64,000 nucleotides of DNA. It comes from an uncultured Prevotellaceae bacterium (GTDB lineage Bacteria; Bacteroidota; Bacteroidia; Bacteroidales; Bacteroidaceae). The stretch covers positions 40,524-104,523 of the forward strand of contig CACWSX010000004.1 in assembly GCA_902763615.1 (NCBI GenBank). The letters are read 5' to 3'. Shown here one piece after another: positions 15,975-25,783 of this stretch. Position 1 is the first letter of the stretch, and each line of letters opens with the position of its first letter. The notes below the pieces were generated by a model, which saw only the letters and a program-made list of their open reading frames with translations, did no database searches and had not been told where the DNA came from. Made by a program: the position numbers and the translations under genes.

Positions 15975-17783
15975 TTATTCAGCGTACATCGCGTCGATCT
16001 CTTTCTTGTAATTCTCGTTCAGCACCCGTCGCTTGATCTTCAATGTGTTAGTGAGCTCACCTTTCTCTATCGAGAAATGGTGGGGTAGCAGGGTAAAGCG
16101 TTTGATTTGCTCATAATGTGCCAGTTGTTGCTGCAAGGTGTCGATGCGCTCTTTCATCATATCATAGATCTGCTTGTCGGCACATAACTGCTCGCGATTT
16201 TCAAATGGGATGTGATGTTCACGGGCATACTCCTCCAATAATGGAAATACGGGAATAATGAGTGCAGACACAAACTTTCGCTGGTCGGCGATGATGGCAA
16301 TCTGGTCGATGAACTTATCCACCAACAACTTTGATTCAATCATCTGTGGTGCAATATATTTGCCGTTGGAGGTCTTGTAAAGATCCTTGATACGCTCTTT
16401 CAGAAAGAGTTCGCCATCCTTCAGATAGCCGGAGTCGCCCGTCTTAAAGTAGCCGTCTTCGGTGAATGCAGCCTTCGTTAGGTCATCGCGGTTGTAATAG
16501 CCAATGGTAATCGTCGGACCTTTCAACAGCACCTCGCCCTCATCACTGATTTTGATATCGATACCCTCGATGGGGATGCCGACACCACCCACGGTGAAAG
16601 GCTCACCAAGATGGTTACAGCTCACTGTCGCCAGACTTTCAGTCAAGCCATAGCCTACCACCATGTTGATACCGATGGAATGGACAAATTCCTCCACCTT
16701 CGGGTTGACCGTTGCACCTGCCGTCGGGAAGAAATGGGCATTTTCCAAACCTAATTCCTTGCGGACCAAAGAGAAGACGGTCTTATTGAGCATCTCATAT
16801 TCAAAGTGCAAAGCCAAAGGGGGCCGCTTGCCTTTCGCAAGGTAGTCGATATTGTGTTTTTTGCCTACTTTCAGCGCATGCTGGAAGAGTTTACGCTTGG
16901 GCGCACTTGCCTTGTCGATCTGCTCTTGCACGCCCATGTAAACCTTTTCCCAGAAACGGGGCACACTTGACATACAGGTAGGGTGGGTTTCGCGCATCGA
17001 TTGCTGGACTTCCAAGGGGTAGGTGTTGACAATCAGACGTGCGCCCTCTGTCAGGCATAGAATCTTCCATCCTTTTTCAAAGATATGTGTAAAGGGCAGG
17101 AAATTCAGCACACGGTCGTTCTCACCGACAGGCACACACTTGTTATTGGCTTCCATGGCTGCATGATACTGTCCACAGGTCAGGATAACACCTTTGGAGT
17201 CGCCTGTTGTGCCAGAGGTGTATAAGATATTGGCGATGTCGTCCATCTTGGCCTGTGCCTGTAAGGCTTCCACCTCTGTCTGTCGTGGATAGCCCTCACC
17301 CAGTTTCAGGAAATCGTCGAAATACATCGCATTGGGATCGTGAGTAGAGATATGCACATTACGGTCGAAGACGATAATACGCTCCAAGGTCTGACACATT
17401 GAAACCACACGACGTGCCTTATCGTATTGCTCCTGTTCGCCAACAAAAAGGAAACGCACTTTGGCATCGCTCACCATGAATTGGATTTGCTGCTCACTGC
17501 TGGTAGCATAGAAGGGGATGGTAACTGCCCGAATACCCCATGCACCAAAATCACAAAACAGGTATTGCACGGAATTTTGCGAGAAGACACCAATGTTTTC
17601 CTGTACTTTCACGCCAAGGTTCAGCATCGCGTTCGACACCTTCTTGACCATGTCGGAGAACTGATTCCATGAGAACGACTTCCATTCCTTGCTGCCGAAC
17701 TCTTTGTATATCAGTGCCTCGCGATCACCATATTTCTGGGCCTGATCTTGAATTAACCGTGATAAATGACTGTTTGTCTGCAT
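15975..17783 (-). CDS. Long-chain fatty acid-CoA ligase (AMP-forming)
   Basis: Activates long-chain fatty acids to acyl-CoA through an acyl-adenylate. The ATP-binding signature LYTSGTTGDSKGVIL is in the first third, followed by GYGLTES and YFKTGDSGYLKDGELF near the domain boundary. At 602 residues it matches the FadD15/FAA-like group of Bacteroidetes. The C-terminal lysine region (ELTNTLKIKRR) is of the long-chain type. It lies between the M20 deacylase (22-base gap) and prfB. Confidence 0.9.
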   Translation of the reverse strand: MQTNSHLSRLIQDQAQKYGDREALIYKEFGSKEWKSFSWNQFSDMVKKVSNAMLNLGVKVQENIGVFSQNSVQYLFCDFGAWGIRAVTIPFYATSSEQQIQFMVSDAKVRFLFVGEQEQYDKARRVVSMCQTLERIIVFDRNVHISTHDPNAMYFDDFLKLGEGYPRQTEVEALQAQAKMDDIANILYTSGTTGDSKGVILTCGQYHAAMEANNKCVPVGENDRVLNFLPFTHIFEKGWKILCLTEGARLIVNTYPLEVQQSMRETHPTCMSSVPRFWEKVYMGVQEQIDKASAPKRKLFQHALKVGKKHNIDYLAKGKRPPLALHFEYEMLNKTVFSLVRKELGLENAHFFPTAGATVNPKVEEFVHSIGINMVVGYGLTESLATVSCNHLGEPFTVGGVGIPIEGIDIKISDEGEVLLKGPTITIGYYNRDDLTKAAFTEDGYFKTGDSGYLKDGELFLKERIKDLYKTSNGKYIAPQMIESKLLVDKFIDQIAIIADQRKFVSALIIPVFPLLEEYAREHHIPFENREQLCADKQIYDMMKERIDTLQQQLAHYEQIKRFTLLPHHFSIEKGELTNTLKIKRRVLNENYKKEIDAMYAE

Positions 17784-17804
17784 ATATACTCGGATTGTGG
17801 TTTT

Positions 17805-18869
17805 TTAATAATTTTCCAATAACTGGACATATGTTTGGATGGCATGCTCGATTTCTGAGATGCGGATGAATTCGTCGGCAGAATGGCTGCGTGAGGAATC
17901 GCCGGGGCCTAGCTTGAAAGAGGGGAAGGACATGAGAGCCTGATCACTGAGTGTCGGCGAACCAAAAGGCCTCATCCCCATGGCGATACAACGCTGTACC
18001 AGAGGATGCGTCTCTGGGATGCTTGACGAATGAAGGCGGAAAGAACGTGCTTCGAGGCGACATTTCTTCATCTTCTTACGTAGGAACTCATATAGGAACT
18101 CATTCTGGTAGTATTCGTTTGTGCGCACATCAATGACGAAATGCAGATGATCGGGAATAACATTGTGCTGGGTGCCGGCTTCCACGACAGTCACTGTCAT
18201 CCTTGTGGGACCTAACAATGGACTGGCCTTCCGGAACTGATAGTCGCGGAGGAAAACGAGATCATCAAGTGCCTCATAGATAGCGTTCACACCTTCCTCT
18301 CGGGCAGCATGTCCGCTGACACCGTCTGCATAGCCATCGATAACCATCAGTCCTTTCTCGGCGATGGCAGGCTGCATGCCAGTCGGCTCTCCGACAATCG
18401 CCACGTCGATATTGGGTAAGTGGGGTAACACACGACTGAAACCATCCTGTCCGGAAACCTCTTCCTCTGCTGAGGCTACCCAGAGTAAATTGTAACTACG
18501 GGGCTTGTGGAGTAGGATGCGGTAGGCTTGAAGCAGTGAAACCAATCCACCACCACAATCATTAGAACCCAAACCATAAAGCAAGTCTCCGTCGAAAATT
18601 GGTGTAAATGGATCGCGTGTCCATGTAGCAACGGGTTTGACTGTGTCTAAATGCGCATTGAGCATAACAGTGGGACGATTGTTATCCCAATCAGGACAAC
18701 CAACCCATAGATTGTTTCCTTCCCGACCATAGGGGAGCCCCCAGCGGTCAAGGTACCGCCCTATCAGATTGGCGGCATTTGTCTCATCTCTGCTTACTGA
18801 TGGTGTTGCGATCAGTGCTTTGAGCAGTTCAATGGCATCGTGTGTATAATCTCTGAGTTCCATATTCAC
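17805..18869 (-). CDS. M20 family metallo-deacylase, ArgE-like
   Basis: Zinc-dependent amidohydrolase of the M20 family (ArgE/DapE/LysK group). Metal and catalytic motifs are visible: AHLDTV, GLGSNDCGGGL, ASAEEEVSG and VGEPTG. The 354-residue size fits ArgE-type enzymes. Because this genome uses a succinylornithine-type transcarbamylase (48228-49196), this protein is the best candidate in the window for the N-acylornithine or N-acylcitrulline deacylase of arginine synthesis, though it lies outside the arg island. A dipeptidase or lysine-pathway role is possible. Confidence 0.8.
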   Translation of the reverse strand: MNMELRDYTHDAIELLKALIATPSVSRDETNAANLIGRYLDRWGLPYGREGNNLWVGCPDWDNNRPTVMLNAHLDTVKPVATWTRDPFTPIFDGDLLYGLGSNDCGGGLVSLLQAYRILLHKPRSYNLLWVASAEEEVSGQDGFSRVLPHLPNIDVAIVGEPTGMQPAIAEKGLMVIDGYADGVSGHAAREEGVNAIYEALDDLVFLRDYQFRKASPLLGPTRMTVTVVEAGTQHNVIPDHLHFVIDVRTNEYYQNEFLYEFLRKKMKKCRLEARSFRLHSSSIPETHPLVQRCIAMGMRPFGSPTLSDQALMSFPSFKLGPGDSSRSHSADEFIRISEIEHAIQTYVQLLENY

Positions 18870-18890
18870 ATAAATTCTTCTTGTCGTCTC

Positions 18891-20513
18891 TTATCGTCCC
18901 AGCCAGGATAGTGGGTTCAGGGCTGTATTGCCACGGCGGATCTGGAATTGCATAATACCATCGCCTCCGATTCTGCCTAATGTCTGACAGGCTGTTACTC
19001 TTTGGCCATTGATGACACTAGTGGCCGCGAGATTGGTATAGACTGTAAGATAAGTACCATGTGAAATGATGACGACCATAGCACCGTCATAACCGAATAC
19101 CGCACTTACCTTGCCGTCGAAAACACTACGAGCATAAGCACCGGGCTGTCCTTTGATCTTAATACCTTTGTTGTCGAGGGTGATATTACCCTTGACCCCG
19201 TCAACAGCATACTGGCCAAAACGATTCACAATCTTGTAACCGCCTGTCAGTGGCATAGGCAAACGGCCGCGGTTACTCTCAAAGCTGCCCCCCAATTTAC
19301 GGTCTTCAGTACTAACCGTCCAGTCGTTCTCTTCCTTGACTTTACGTTTCTCCTCAGCAAGTGCTTTCTCACGAGCCTTCGCCTCTGCAGCTGCCCTCCG
19401 TTCTTCTTCCTTTCGTGCACGTTCGGCTTTACGGGCAGCTTCTTCTGCCTTCCGTTTTTCCTCTGCACTCTTGCGGGCTGCTGCACGGGCTTCAGCCTTG
19501 GCTTTCTCCTCGCGGGCCTTTGCTTCTGCAATACGGCGGGCATTCTCACGGGCAGCAGCTTCGGCGGCAGCTTTCTTCCGGGCTAATTCCTCGGCACGTT
19601 TCTTAGCAGCTTCTTCTGCAGCTTTCTTTTTACGTTCCGCTTCTGCACGAGCCTTGGCACGGGCGATTTCCTCAGCAATCATCTTGTCAATCCGTGCATT
19701 AAGCTCAGCATCCTTCTTCTGTTGCTGACTGATGATATTCTGTATCGCCTTCTGTTCCTTTTGTAGTGATGTAACAACATTCTGCTGCTCCTGTTGCTTG
19801 CCCTCTAAGGCTTTCTTCTCTTGTTCACCACGATAGAGCAGATCGTTTTTCTGGCGCTTTGTGTCCGACAGTTCATCGGCAGCCTTTTTCACCTCCTTCT
19901 TCATGGCTTCCACAGCCTCGCCTTGTGCCCGCTGATAAACAGCGTATTCACGCACAAAACGCAGACGGCGGTACATTTGTGAGAAATTGTTTGCACTGAA
20001 TATGAACATGAGTCGATTCTCGATATTCCGGTTTCTGTGCATGTAGCGCAACGATTTCATAAAGCGCTGCTTGCGGGTGTCAAGTTCCTGTTCCAATACC
20101 TGGATGTGCTTGTTCAACTCGTCGATATTGGTATCGAGTCTGCCAATGTCATGGCGGATTGTGTCAATCGTTTTACGCTTATCGTTAATCTCGTTATTGA
20201 TGACCATCAGGTTCTGCAGTCGCTGCTTGACGTTACGCTCGTTTTCCGCAAGTTTCCGTTTCTGTTCCTGAATCTGCTTTTGAATCTTCTGTTGCTCGTT
20301 CTTTAGACTCTGCACGGTAACAGTTGGTTGTTTAGCCTTGGTTGTTTTCGCCTTCCGAGTCTTAGTCGCGGGCTTCTTGGCGGGCTTCTTTTTTTGGGTG
20401 ACAACTGTCTTGGTGGTGGTCGTCTTTCGCTTGGCAGAAGTGTTTTTCTTCTGCTGGGCAGGAACAACCATCACCATGCACAAACAGAGTAGCAGGGTGA
20501 ACAGACGGTTCAT
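18891..20513 (-). CDS. EnvC-like murein hydrolase activator
   Basis: 540 residues: signal peptide (to about 20), a Lys/Thr-rich segment, coiled coils (70-275), a very long charged helix rich in Ala, Glu, Lys and Arg (about 277-396), and a C-terminal LytM/M23 domain (about 425-540). The LytM zinc ligands are missing: the usual HxxxD is NKGIKI, YAHL is YTNL and HFE-type HxH is MQFQI. E. coli EnvC is likewise degenerate and works by activating amidases at the division septum, so the same role is inferred. It sits in a dut-TPR-DUF4292-EnvC order that recurs in Bacteroidetes. Confidence 0.85.
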   Translation of the reverse strand: MNRLFTLLLCLCMVMVVPAQQKKNTSAKRKTTTTKTVVTQKKKPAKKPATKTRKAKTTKAKQPTVTVQSLKNEQQKIQKQIQEQKRKLAENERNVKQRLQNLMVINNEINDKRKTIDTIRHDIGRLDTNIDELNKHIQVLEQELDTRKQRFMKSLRYMHRNRNIENRLMFIFSANNFSQMYRRLRFVREYAVYQRAQGEAVEAMKKEVKKAADELSDTKRQKNDLLYRGEQEKKALEGKQQEQQNVVTSLQKEQKAIQNIISQQQKKDAELNARIDKMIAEEIARAKARAEAERKKKAAEEAAKKRAEELARKKAAAEAAARENARRIAEAKAREEKAKAEARAAARKSAEEKRKAEEAARKAERARKEEERRAAAEAKAREKALAEEKRKVKEENDWTVSTEDRKLGGSFESNRGRLPMPLTGGYKIVNRFGQYAVDGVKGNITLDNKGIKIKGQPGAYARSVFDGKVSAVFGYDGAMVVIISHGTYLTVYTNLAATSVINGQRVTACQTLGRIGGDGIMQFQIRRGNTALNPLSWLGR

Positions 20514-20519
20514 CAGAGA

Positions 20520-21383
20520 TTACAGAGACATGAAGCGGTTCAGAATCTCGTCGATTGTCACTTCACGGTATTTGTTCGACACCTCGGTGCGTGTCTCCCA
20601 ATCAGTATCGTGCTTGATATAATTGAGCGTCATGCCGAGTTTCACTTCCTTATTCGGTGCGGTTACTGTGATCAGTGATTTCTTGGGGAACTTCTTGTTG
20701 TTGACTAATTCAAATTCCTCATAATCCCAGTTCAATTGCGAAGTGATGTTGTTGAGCTTGTCCTTGTAAAGCATGTTGGCCATGCGAATCTGACCGTCTG
20801 CTCTGCCAGCCAACCAACTATACAGCATCTTGCCAGCCTCGAAGTTGATAACCATGTCATCACCGTTCTCAATCATTGTGTATTGAGCTGTATCGGTGGG
20901 CATGGCATCCTTGTTAAGGCTGTATTTGGCTGGTTTCGAGAGCTCATTCCAGAAGAGGGCCTGCATGGTGTTGAAGTTCAGACCGTTGTTGCGCATGAAA
21001 TCTACCTGGACATAGGGAGCCTTCAGGTATTGTTTGTTGATACGGTCCATAATCAGGATATAGTCAGGCGTCAGTTCAATACGTCCTGCCTCCACGAAAC
21101 CAAAGGCCATCAACTGCAAGCGAATACAGTCGTCACGTTTCATTTTCAGGTTACCTGTGAGTGTCAGTTTCTGTGCGCCAACTTCCACAGAAAACTTCAC
21201 CTTAGAGGTGACAAACTTCTGAGTAAGGGCATTCTCCTGCACTTTGCTAATGAAACCCTTAGTGGCCAACTGCTCAGTGGTCAACGGTTTGTTTTCAACT
21301 ACGGCCTTTTTCTTAGAGGCACACGAACTCAAAATTAGCGGCATTACCAGCGCTGCAATTTTTAAAATACCAGTTGCTTTCAT
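20520..21383 (-). CDS. DUF4292 domain lipoprotein
   Basis: 287 residues with a lipobox (LSSC, Cys at about 21) followed by ASKKK. The mature part is a beta-rich domain resembling DUF4292, whose fold is related to lipoprotein-binding proteins of the LolA/LolB kind; a periplasmic role in envelope lipid or lipoprotein handling is suspected in general but not shown. The start codon overlaps the TPR gene's stop by one base and the next gene, EnvC-like, begins six bases after its stop, so the three are one operon. Confidence 0.8.
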   Translation of the reverse strand: MKATGILKIAALVMPLILSSCASKKKAVVENKPLTTEQLATKGFISKVQENALTQKFVTSKVKFSVEVGAQKLTLTGNLKMKRDDCIRLQLMAFGFVEAGRIELTPDYILIMDRINKQYLKAPYVQVDFMRNNGLNFNTMQALFWNELSKPAKYSLNKDAMPTDTAQYTMIENGDDMVINFEAGKMLYSWLAGRADGQIRMANMLYKDKLNNITSQLNWDYEEFELVNNKKFPKKSLITVTAPNKEVKLGMTLNYIKHDTDWETRTEVSNKYREVTIDEILNRFMSL

Positions 21384-23152
21384 TACTTTATGTATTTTTT
21401 AAGTTTGATTTTTCGTATTAAGACCTGATTCTCAGGTGCTGTCTTCAGAGCATCCTGCCAGTAGGCCAAGGCTTGGTCGGGCTGCTGACAAAAAGAGTAG
21501 ATGTCACCTGCATGTTCCAAAATAACCGAGTTGTCTACAGAGTCATCTTTGTTCTGCAGGGCTTGGTCTATATAGATGCGAGCCTCGCTATAGCGCTGCT
21601 GCATGAATAATATCCAGGCATAGGTATCGAGATAAGTGGCGTTTTTCGGCTCTGCTTTGATGGTTTTGTAACTCATCTGTTCAGCCTTGTCAAGTTGCAC
21701 ACCCTCTTCGCTTAGATAGTAGGCATAATTATTCAGGCAACCAATGTTGTCGTCTTTCCATTGCAGACAGGAGTCGTAAGCGGCATAGGCTTCTTCAGCT
21801 AATCCCTTTTGATGAAGGATGTCACCCATGACGGCATAAAAATCAGATACGATACGTGGATTGCTGTTTTCATTGATTACCCCGATACCATTCTGAAAAG
21901 CCGATAGAGCCTCGTCGAGTTTGTCCTGTTTGTAATAGGCGATGCCTTGGTAATAATAGAAGGCCATCTCGTCGGGGTTATACTGACGAGCAGCCTGACA
22001 AAGGTCTACAATACAGTCCATGTCTTCTGCCTCCCAGGCATTGGCCACTAGTTGAAGACGAGCGGCGGCGTTGTCTGGCGCGATATCGAGTACATGTTCC
22101 AAGACAGGATTGATACTATCCTTTGGCATCTTCTTCAAATCCATATAGGAAGCTTGGAGAATTAGCATGTCGGCATCGGGCTGCATCGTGTTCATTTTCC
22201 TGAAAAGGGATAGCACTTTGGTGCTGTCACCTCCGTTAGCCTCGCTTGTCATAATTTCCTGGCGGAGCAGGTAGACTTTATTTTCTTGCTGGGTGTTGCG
22301 ACTTAACAACAGCCGTTCCAACAAAGAATCTGCCGCATGACTGTCTTCTTTGGCCTGATAGTAGTTGCGCAGAGCCATTAGAACGCGGCTGTTGTCGGGT
22401 TCTTCTGTCAGCACTTTCTCAAACACTTTCAGGGCTTCCTTCTCTTCACCATTCATCATGAGCATATCTCCATACAGGCCCTGATAGTTTAGGTCGTTGG
22501 GATATTGCTTGGCCAGTTCTGCTATTTCTGCGATGGCAGCCTTCTGGTTTCCCATCTGTGTATAGCACTCGCTTTTGGCCATCGACAACCGCTCGCTTTT
22601 CCCGTCGATATTCTCAATACGCTCTAAGACAGAGATAGCACTAGAATAGTCCTTCACCTGCTGATAGAGCGAGAAAAGCATTTCCAACAGGTCCTCCCTG
22701 TCTTTGTTGTGGTCGTAGAGACGTTCTACTACACTGATGGCTGTCTTATAGTCCTTTTGTTGGATATGAACCTGGGCCAAGGTCTCCATGTAGGTCTCAT
22801 TGTCGGGATTCAGCTCCGCAGCCCGCTGAAAATGAGCCAGCGAAAGGGAGTCTGCATTAAGGGCATTGTAATATTGCGCCAGGAAATAATGGGCCTCTGA
22901 AGCATTCGGATTGATGTCCAGACAATGGCGCAGCAGGTCGAAGGCTGCATCAGAATGACCTTTCTCACGTGCAAGGATGGCATCCAAGAAGAATTGGTCA
23001 TATTTCCGCTGCTGTTCCACTGACAGCGGCTTGACAATGGGAGCCTGAGTGGATTGGGTAATCGCATTCTGAACTTTACCACAAGCACAGAAGGACGTTG
23101 CAATTGCAACGGCCAGTCCTACCCGTCCAAATATGCTCCTCATACTATTCAT
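21383..23152 (-). CDS. TPR repeat protein, 589 aa
   Basis: N-terminal signal with a lipobox-like CAC (AIATSFCACGKV) and then about a dozen tetratricopeptide repeats covering most of the chain (for example AHYFLAQYYNALNADS, ALKVFEKVLTEEPDNSRVL, LDTYAWILFMQQRYSEARIY). TPR arrays bind other proteins; nothing in the sequence shows an enzyme. Eight bases after dut and one base overlapping the DUF4292 gene. This dut-TPR-DUF4292-EnvC neighbourhood is recurrent in Bacteroidetes and suggests an envelope assembly role. Confidence 0.83.
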   Translation of the reverse strand: MNSMRSIFGRVGLAVAIATSFCACGKVQNAITQSTQAPIVKPLSVEQQRKYDQFFLDAILAREKGHSDAAFDLLRHCLDINPNASEAHYFLAQYYNALNADSLSLAHFQRAAELNPDNETYMETLAQVHIQQKDYKTAISVVERLYDHNKDREDLLEMLFSLYQQVKDYSSAISVLERIENIDGKSERLSMAKSECYTQMGNQKAAIAEIAELAKQYPNDLNYQGLYGDMLMMNGEEKEALKVFEKVLTEEPDNSRVLMALRNYYQAKEDSHAADSLLERLLLSRNTQQENKVYLLRQEIMTSEANGGDSTKVLSLFRKMNTMQPDADMLILQASYMDLKKMPKDSINPVLEHVLDIAPDNAAARLQLVANAWEAEDMDCIVDLCQAARQYNPDEMAFYYYQGIAYYKQDKLDEALSAFQNGIGVINENSNPRIVSDFYAVMGDILHQKGLAEEAYAAYDSCLQWKDDNIGCLNNYAYYLSEEGVQLDKAEQMSYKTIKAEPKNATYLDTYAWILFMQQRYSEARIYIDQALQNKDDSVDNSVILEHAGDIYSFCQQPDQALAYWQDALKTAPENQVLIRKIKLKKYIK

Positions 23153-23159
23153 GTTTGCT

Positions 23160-23597
23160 TCATTTTACACCAGTGTGGCCATATCCACCTTCGCCACGAG
23201 ATGTCTCGTCTAAAACTGCAACAGTCTCAAAATCAGCTTGTTCGTGTCGTGCGATTACCATCTGGGCTATGCGTTCACCGTCCTCTACAACAAAGTCTTC
23301 CTGCGAGAGGTTGATTAAAACCACGCCAATCTCACCGCGATAGTCGGCATCGATGGTACCTGGCGAATTCAGAACTGTAATTCCCTTTTTTAGAGCCAGT
23401 CCACTGCGTGGACGAACCTGTGCCTCGTAGCCTGCAGGCAGAGAAATATGAAGTCCTGTGGGAATCAGACGACGCTCCAAGGGTTTCAGCGTAATGGCCT
23501 CGTCAAGATTAGCTCTCAGGTCCATGCCTGCACTCTGACTGGTGGCATACAGCGGGAGTGGTTGATGTCCTTTGTTTACTACTTTTATCGTCAACAT
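23160..23597 (-). CDS. dut: dUTP diphosphatase (dUTPase)
   Basis: Hydrolyses dUTP to dUMP, keeping uracil out of DNA and feeding dTMP synthesis. The trimeric dUTPase motifs are in order: [37 protein letters not shown] and the glycine-rich C-terminal arm [10 protein letters not shown]. The 145 residues are the normal length. First gene of the minus-strand run towards prfB. Confidence 0.96.
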   Translation of the reverse strand: MLTIKVVNKGHQPLPLYATSQSAGMDLRANLDEAITLKPLERRLIPTGLHISLPAGYEAQVRPRSGLALKKGITVLNSPGTIDADYRGEIGVVLINLSQEDFVVEDGERIAQMVIARHEQADFETVAVLDETSRGEGGYGHTGVK

Positions 23598-23624
23598 GTT
23601 TTCGAAAACTCAATTAATAATGTG

Positions 23625-23632
23625 CAAAGGTA
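23625..23632 (-). promoter_or_regulatory. -7 element of the dut operon
   Basis: TACCTTTG on the minus strand, 27 bases before the dut start; no clear -33 TTTG. Confidence 0.45.
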
Positions 23633-23696
23633 AGCATTTTATGCCATAGATTGTGCAGATTAACACCTATTAACGCTGATTTATGGAAAAAAATAG

Positions 23697-23704
23697 TATC
23701 TTTG
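23697..23704 (+). promoter_or_regulatory. -7 element of dgt
   Basis: TATCTTTG lies ten bases before ATG 23715, so the leader would be only about six to nine bases. No TTTG at the standard -33 place. Confidence 0.5.
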
Positions 23705-23714
23705 CGGCCAAGTT

Positions 23715-25055
23715 ATGATGAATTGGCAGCAATTAATATCCAACAAGCGTCTCGGGCAAGAGCATAAACACCCCGAGCGTCATGACGACAGAACAGAGTT
23801 CAAACGCGACTATGACCGTCTGATTTTCTCTGCACCTTTCCGTCGTCTCCAGAACAAAACACAAGTGTTTCCATTGCCTGGGAGTGTGTTTGTACACAAC
23901 CGCCTGACCCATTCTCTGGAGGTGGCAAGCGTCGGCATGTCGCTAGGCAATGATGTCGTTAAAAAACTGACTGCCCGTCATCCAGAATTGGAGAATACGC
24001 TTTTCTCGGAGATCGGACAGATTGTGGCTGCAGCTTGTCTGGCGCATGACATGGGTAATCCGCCTTTTGGGCATAGTGGCGAAAAGGCGATTCAGACCTA
24101 CTTCACGGAAGGACCGGGAAGCAACTTACAACGAGAGGTCAGTCATCAGTTTTGGGACGATATCACCCATTTTGAAGGTAATGCCAATGCCTTCCGTCTG
24201 CTGACCCATCAGTTCAAGGGTAGGAGAGTTGGCGGATTTGTCATGACTTATTCCATGTTGGCAAGTATTGTTAAATATCCATATTCATCTTCTGCTCCCA
24301 GCAAGAAAGGGAAGTTCGGATTCTTTAATACAGAACGTGAGCATTTTAAGAGAATTGCCGATGAATTGGGTATTATTTGCCTGTCTGAACCTGGTGAACC
24401 GTTGAAATATGCCCGTCATCCATTGGTATATCTCGTGGAAGCAGCCGATGACATCTGTTACGAGATCATGGATCTTGAAGATGCACATAAACTTAAAATT
24501 CTTTCATATGAAGAAACGGCAGAATTGTTGCTGAGTTTCTTTGATGAAACAATACGTGAAAAGATCCTGCAGCGTATCATCGACGAGGGCCTGACTGATG
24601 ATAATGAAAAGGTGGTTTATATGCGTGCCTGTGTCATCGGTCTGTTGGAGAATGAATGCGTGAAGGTATTTGTGGAACATGAAGATGATCTTCTCAACGG
24701 CATCTTCGAAGGGGCACTTATCGACCATATCGCTCCATTGCCTTGTGAGGCTTACAAGAACTGTGCAGCGCTTTCTGTCAAGCGTATCTATAAGAGCCGT
24801 CCTGTCCTCGATGTGGAGTTGTCGGGTTATAAGATCATGGAGACGCTGATGACTCATTTCGTTGAGGCTGCCCATCATCCAGACCGTTTCTATTCCAAAC
24901 AACTCATCAGCCGTGTCAGTAGCCAATATGATATCGATGCTCCTGATCTGGAAACGCGTCTGATGGCCGTCATCGACTATATTAGTGGGATGACTGATGT
25001 TTATGCCCTCGATGTGTATCAGAAAATCTGTGGTATCTCATTGCCGATAGTATAA
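23715..25055 (+). CDS. dgt: dGTPase / dNTP triphosphohydrolase
   Basis: HD-domain enzyme releasing triphosphate from dGTP or other dNTPs. Metal ligands are visible in NRLTHSLEVASVG (first His) and CLAHDMGNPPFGHSGE (His-Asp pair plus following His). FRRLQNKTQV near the N-terminus is the conserved family opening. The 446-residue length matches the Bacteroidetes type-1 enzyme. Two adjacent ATG codons (23715, 23718) are both possible. Divergent from dut, another nucleotide-pool enzyme, across 117 bases. Confidence 0.93.
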   Translation: MMNWQQLISNKRLGQEHKHPERHDDRTEFKRDYDRLIFSAPFRRLQNKTQVFPLPGSVFVHNRLTHSLEVASVGMSLGNDVVKKLTARHPELENTLFSEIGQIVAAACLAHDMGNPPFGHSGEKAIQTYFTEGPGSNLQREVSHQFWDDITHFEGNANAFRLLTHQFKGRRVGGFVMTYSMLASIVKYPYSSSAPSKKGKFGFFNTEREHFKRIADELGIICLSEPGEPLKYARHPLVYLVEAADDICYEIMDLEDAHKLKILSYEETAELLLSFFDETIREKILQRIIDEGLTDDNEKVVYMRACVIGLLENECVKVFVEHEDDLLNGIFEGALIDHIAPLPCEAYKNCAALSVKRIYKSRPVLDVELSGYKIMETLMTHFVEAAHHPDRFYSKQLISRVSSQYDIDAPDLETRLMAVIDYISGMTDVYALDVYQKICGISLPIV

Positions 25056-25066
25056 TGAGCGGCACG

Positions 25067-25753
25067 TTAGCATTTACCTAATTCGTGATAGGAGTAATAC
25101 TGGCCGTCGGTAACAATGACATGATCCATGAAATAGATACGCATGAGTTCACATGCCTTTTGGATGGCTTTTGTCAGTTCGTCGTCTGCCCGACTTGGGC
25201 TTAGACTTCCAGATGGATGATTATGACAGACGGCTAGGATCGTAGCATTGGCAAGGACGGCTTCACGAATGATAATACGGATATCGACAGCCGTTTCCGT
25301 GATGCCACCATGTGAGATGCGCACCTTTTTGATCAGACGATAGTGTTGATTCAACAGCAATACCCAGAATTCTTCAACATCGAGGTCCTGCATCAGTTGA
25401 TGCATGTGCCTGTAAATCTTGGTGGCTGAGTTAAGGTCCGGACGTTCTTCTGGCGTCTCTGCCTGACGGCGCTTGCCGAGTTCGCAAGCAGCCAGAATGG
25501 TAATGGCCTTCGCTTCGCCGATGCCTTTATAGACCATCAGCTCATGCAGTGTCTTCTTACCTAAAGAATTAAGGTTGTTGTTGCAATCGGCGAGTACCCG
25601 CTTCATGAGTGTTACGGCACTTTCGTCAGTGGAGCCGGAGCCGATAAGAATTGCCAACAACTCAGCATTGCTGAGTGCCTCGGTACCGAGATATGCCATT
25701 TTCTCTCGCGGGCGATCTTCTTTTGCCCATTGATTGATGTTGAGTTTTTCCAT
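25067..25753 (-). CDS. radC: RadC family JAB-domain protein
   Basis: 228 residues. N-terminal UPF0758 helix-hairpin-helix part (ALSNAELLAILIGSG, ELMVYKGIGEAKAITI) and a C-terminal JAMM/MPN+ metal-binding motif (HNHPSGSLSPSRAD). The name RadC is historical; a role in DNA repair is disputed and the JAMM fold suggests a metallo-hydrolase. It follows the glycosyltransferase by 30 bases and probably belongs to the efp operon. It converges on dgt with 11 bases between. Confidence 0.9.
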   Translation of the reverse strand: MEKLNINQWAKEDRPREKMAYLGTEALSNAELLAILIGSGSTDESAVTLMKRVLADCNNNLNSLGKKTLHELMVYKGIGEAKAITILAACELGKRRQAETPEERPDLNSATKIYRHMHQLMQDLDVEEFWVLLLNQHYRLIKKVRISHGGITETAVDIRIIIREAVLANATILAVCHNHPSGSLSPSRADDELTKAIQKACELMRIYFMDHVIVTDGQYYSYHELGKC

Positions 25754-25783
25754 ATTGATTTAAGTTTTAATTGAGTGAATGTG

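Noticed and set aside
19336-19728. Plus-strand frame rich in Ser, Ala and Arg opposite the EnvC-like gene
   Set aside because: It is the complement of the Ala/Glu/Lys/Arg-rich helix segment, a known cause of long shadow frames.
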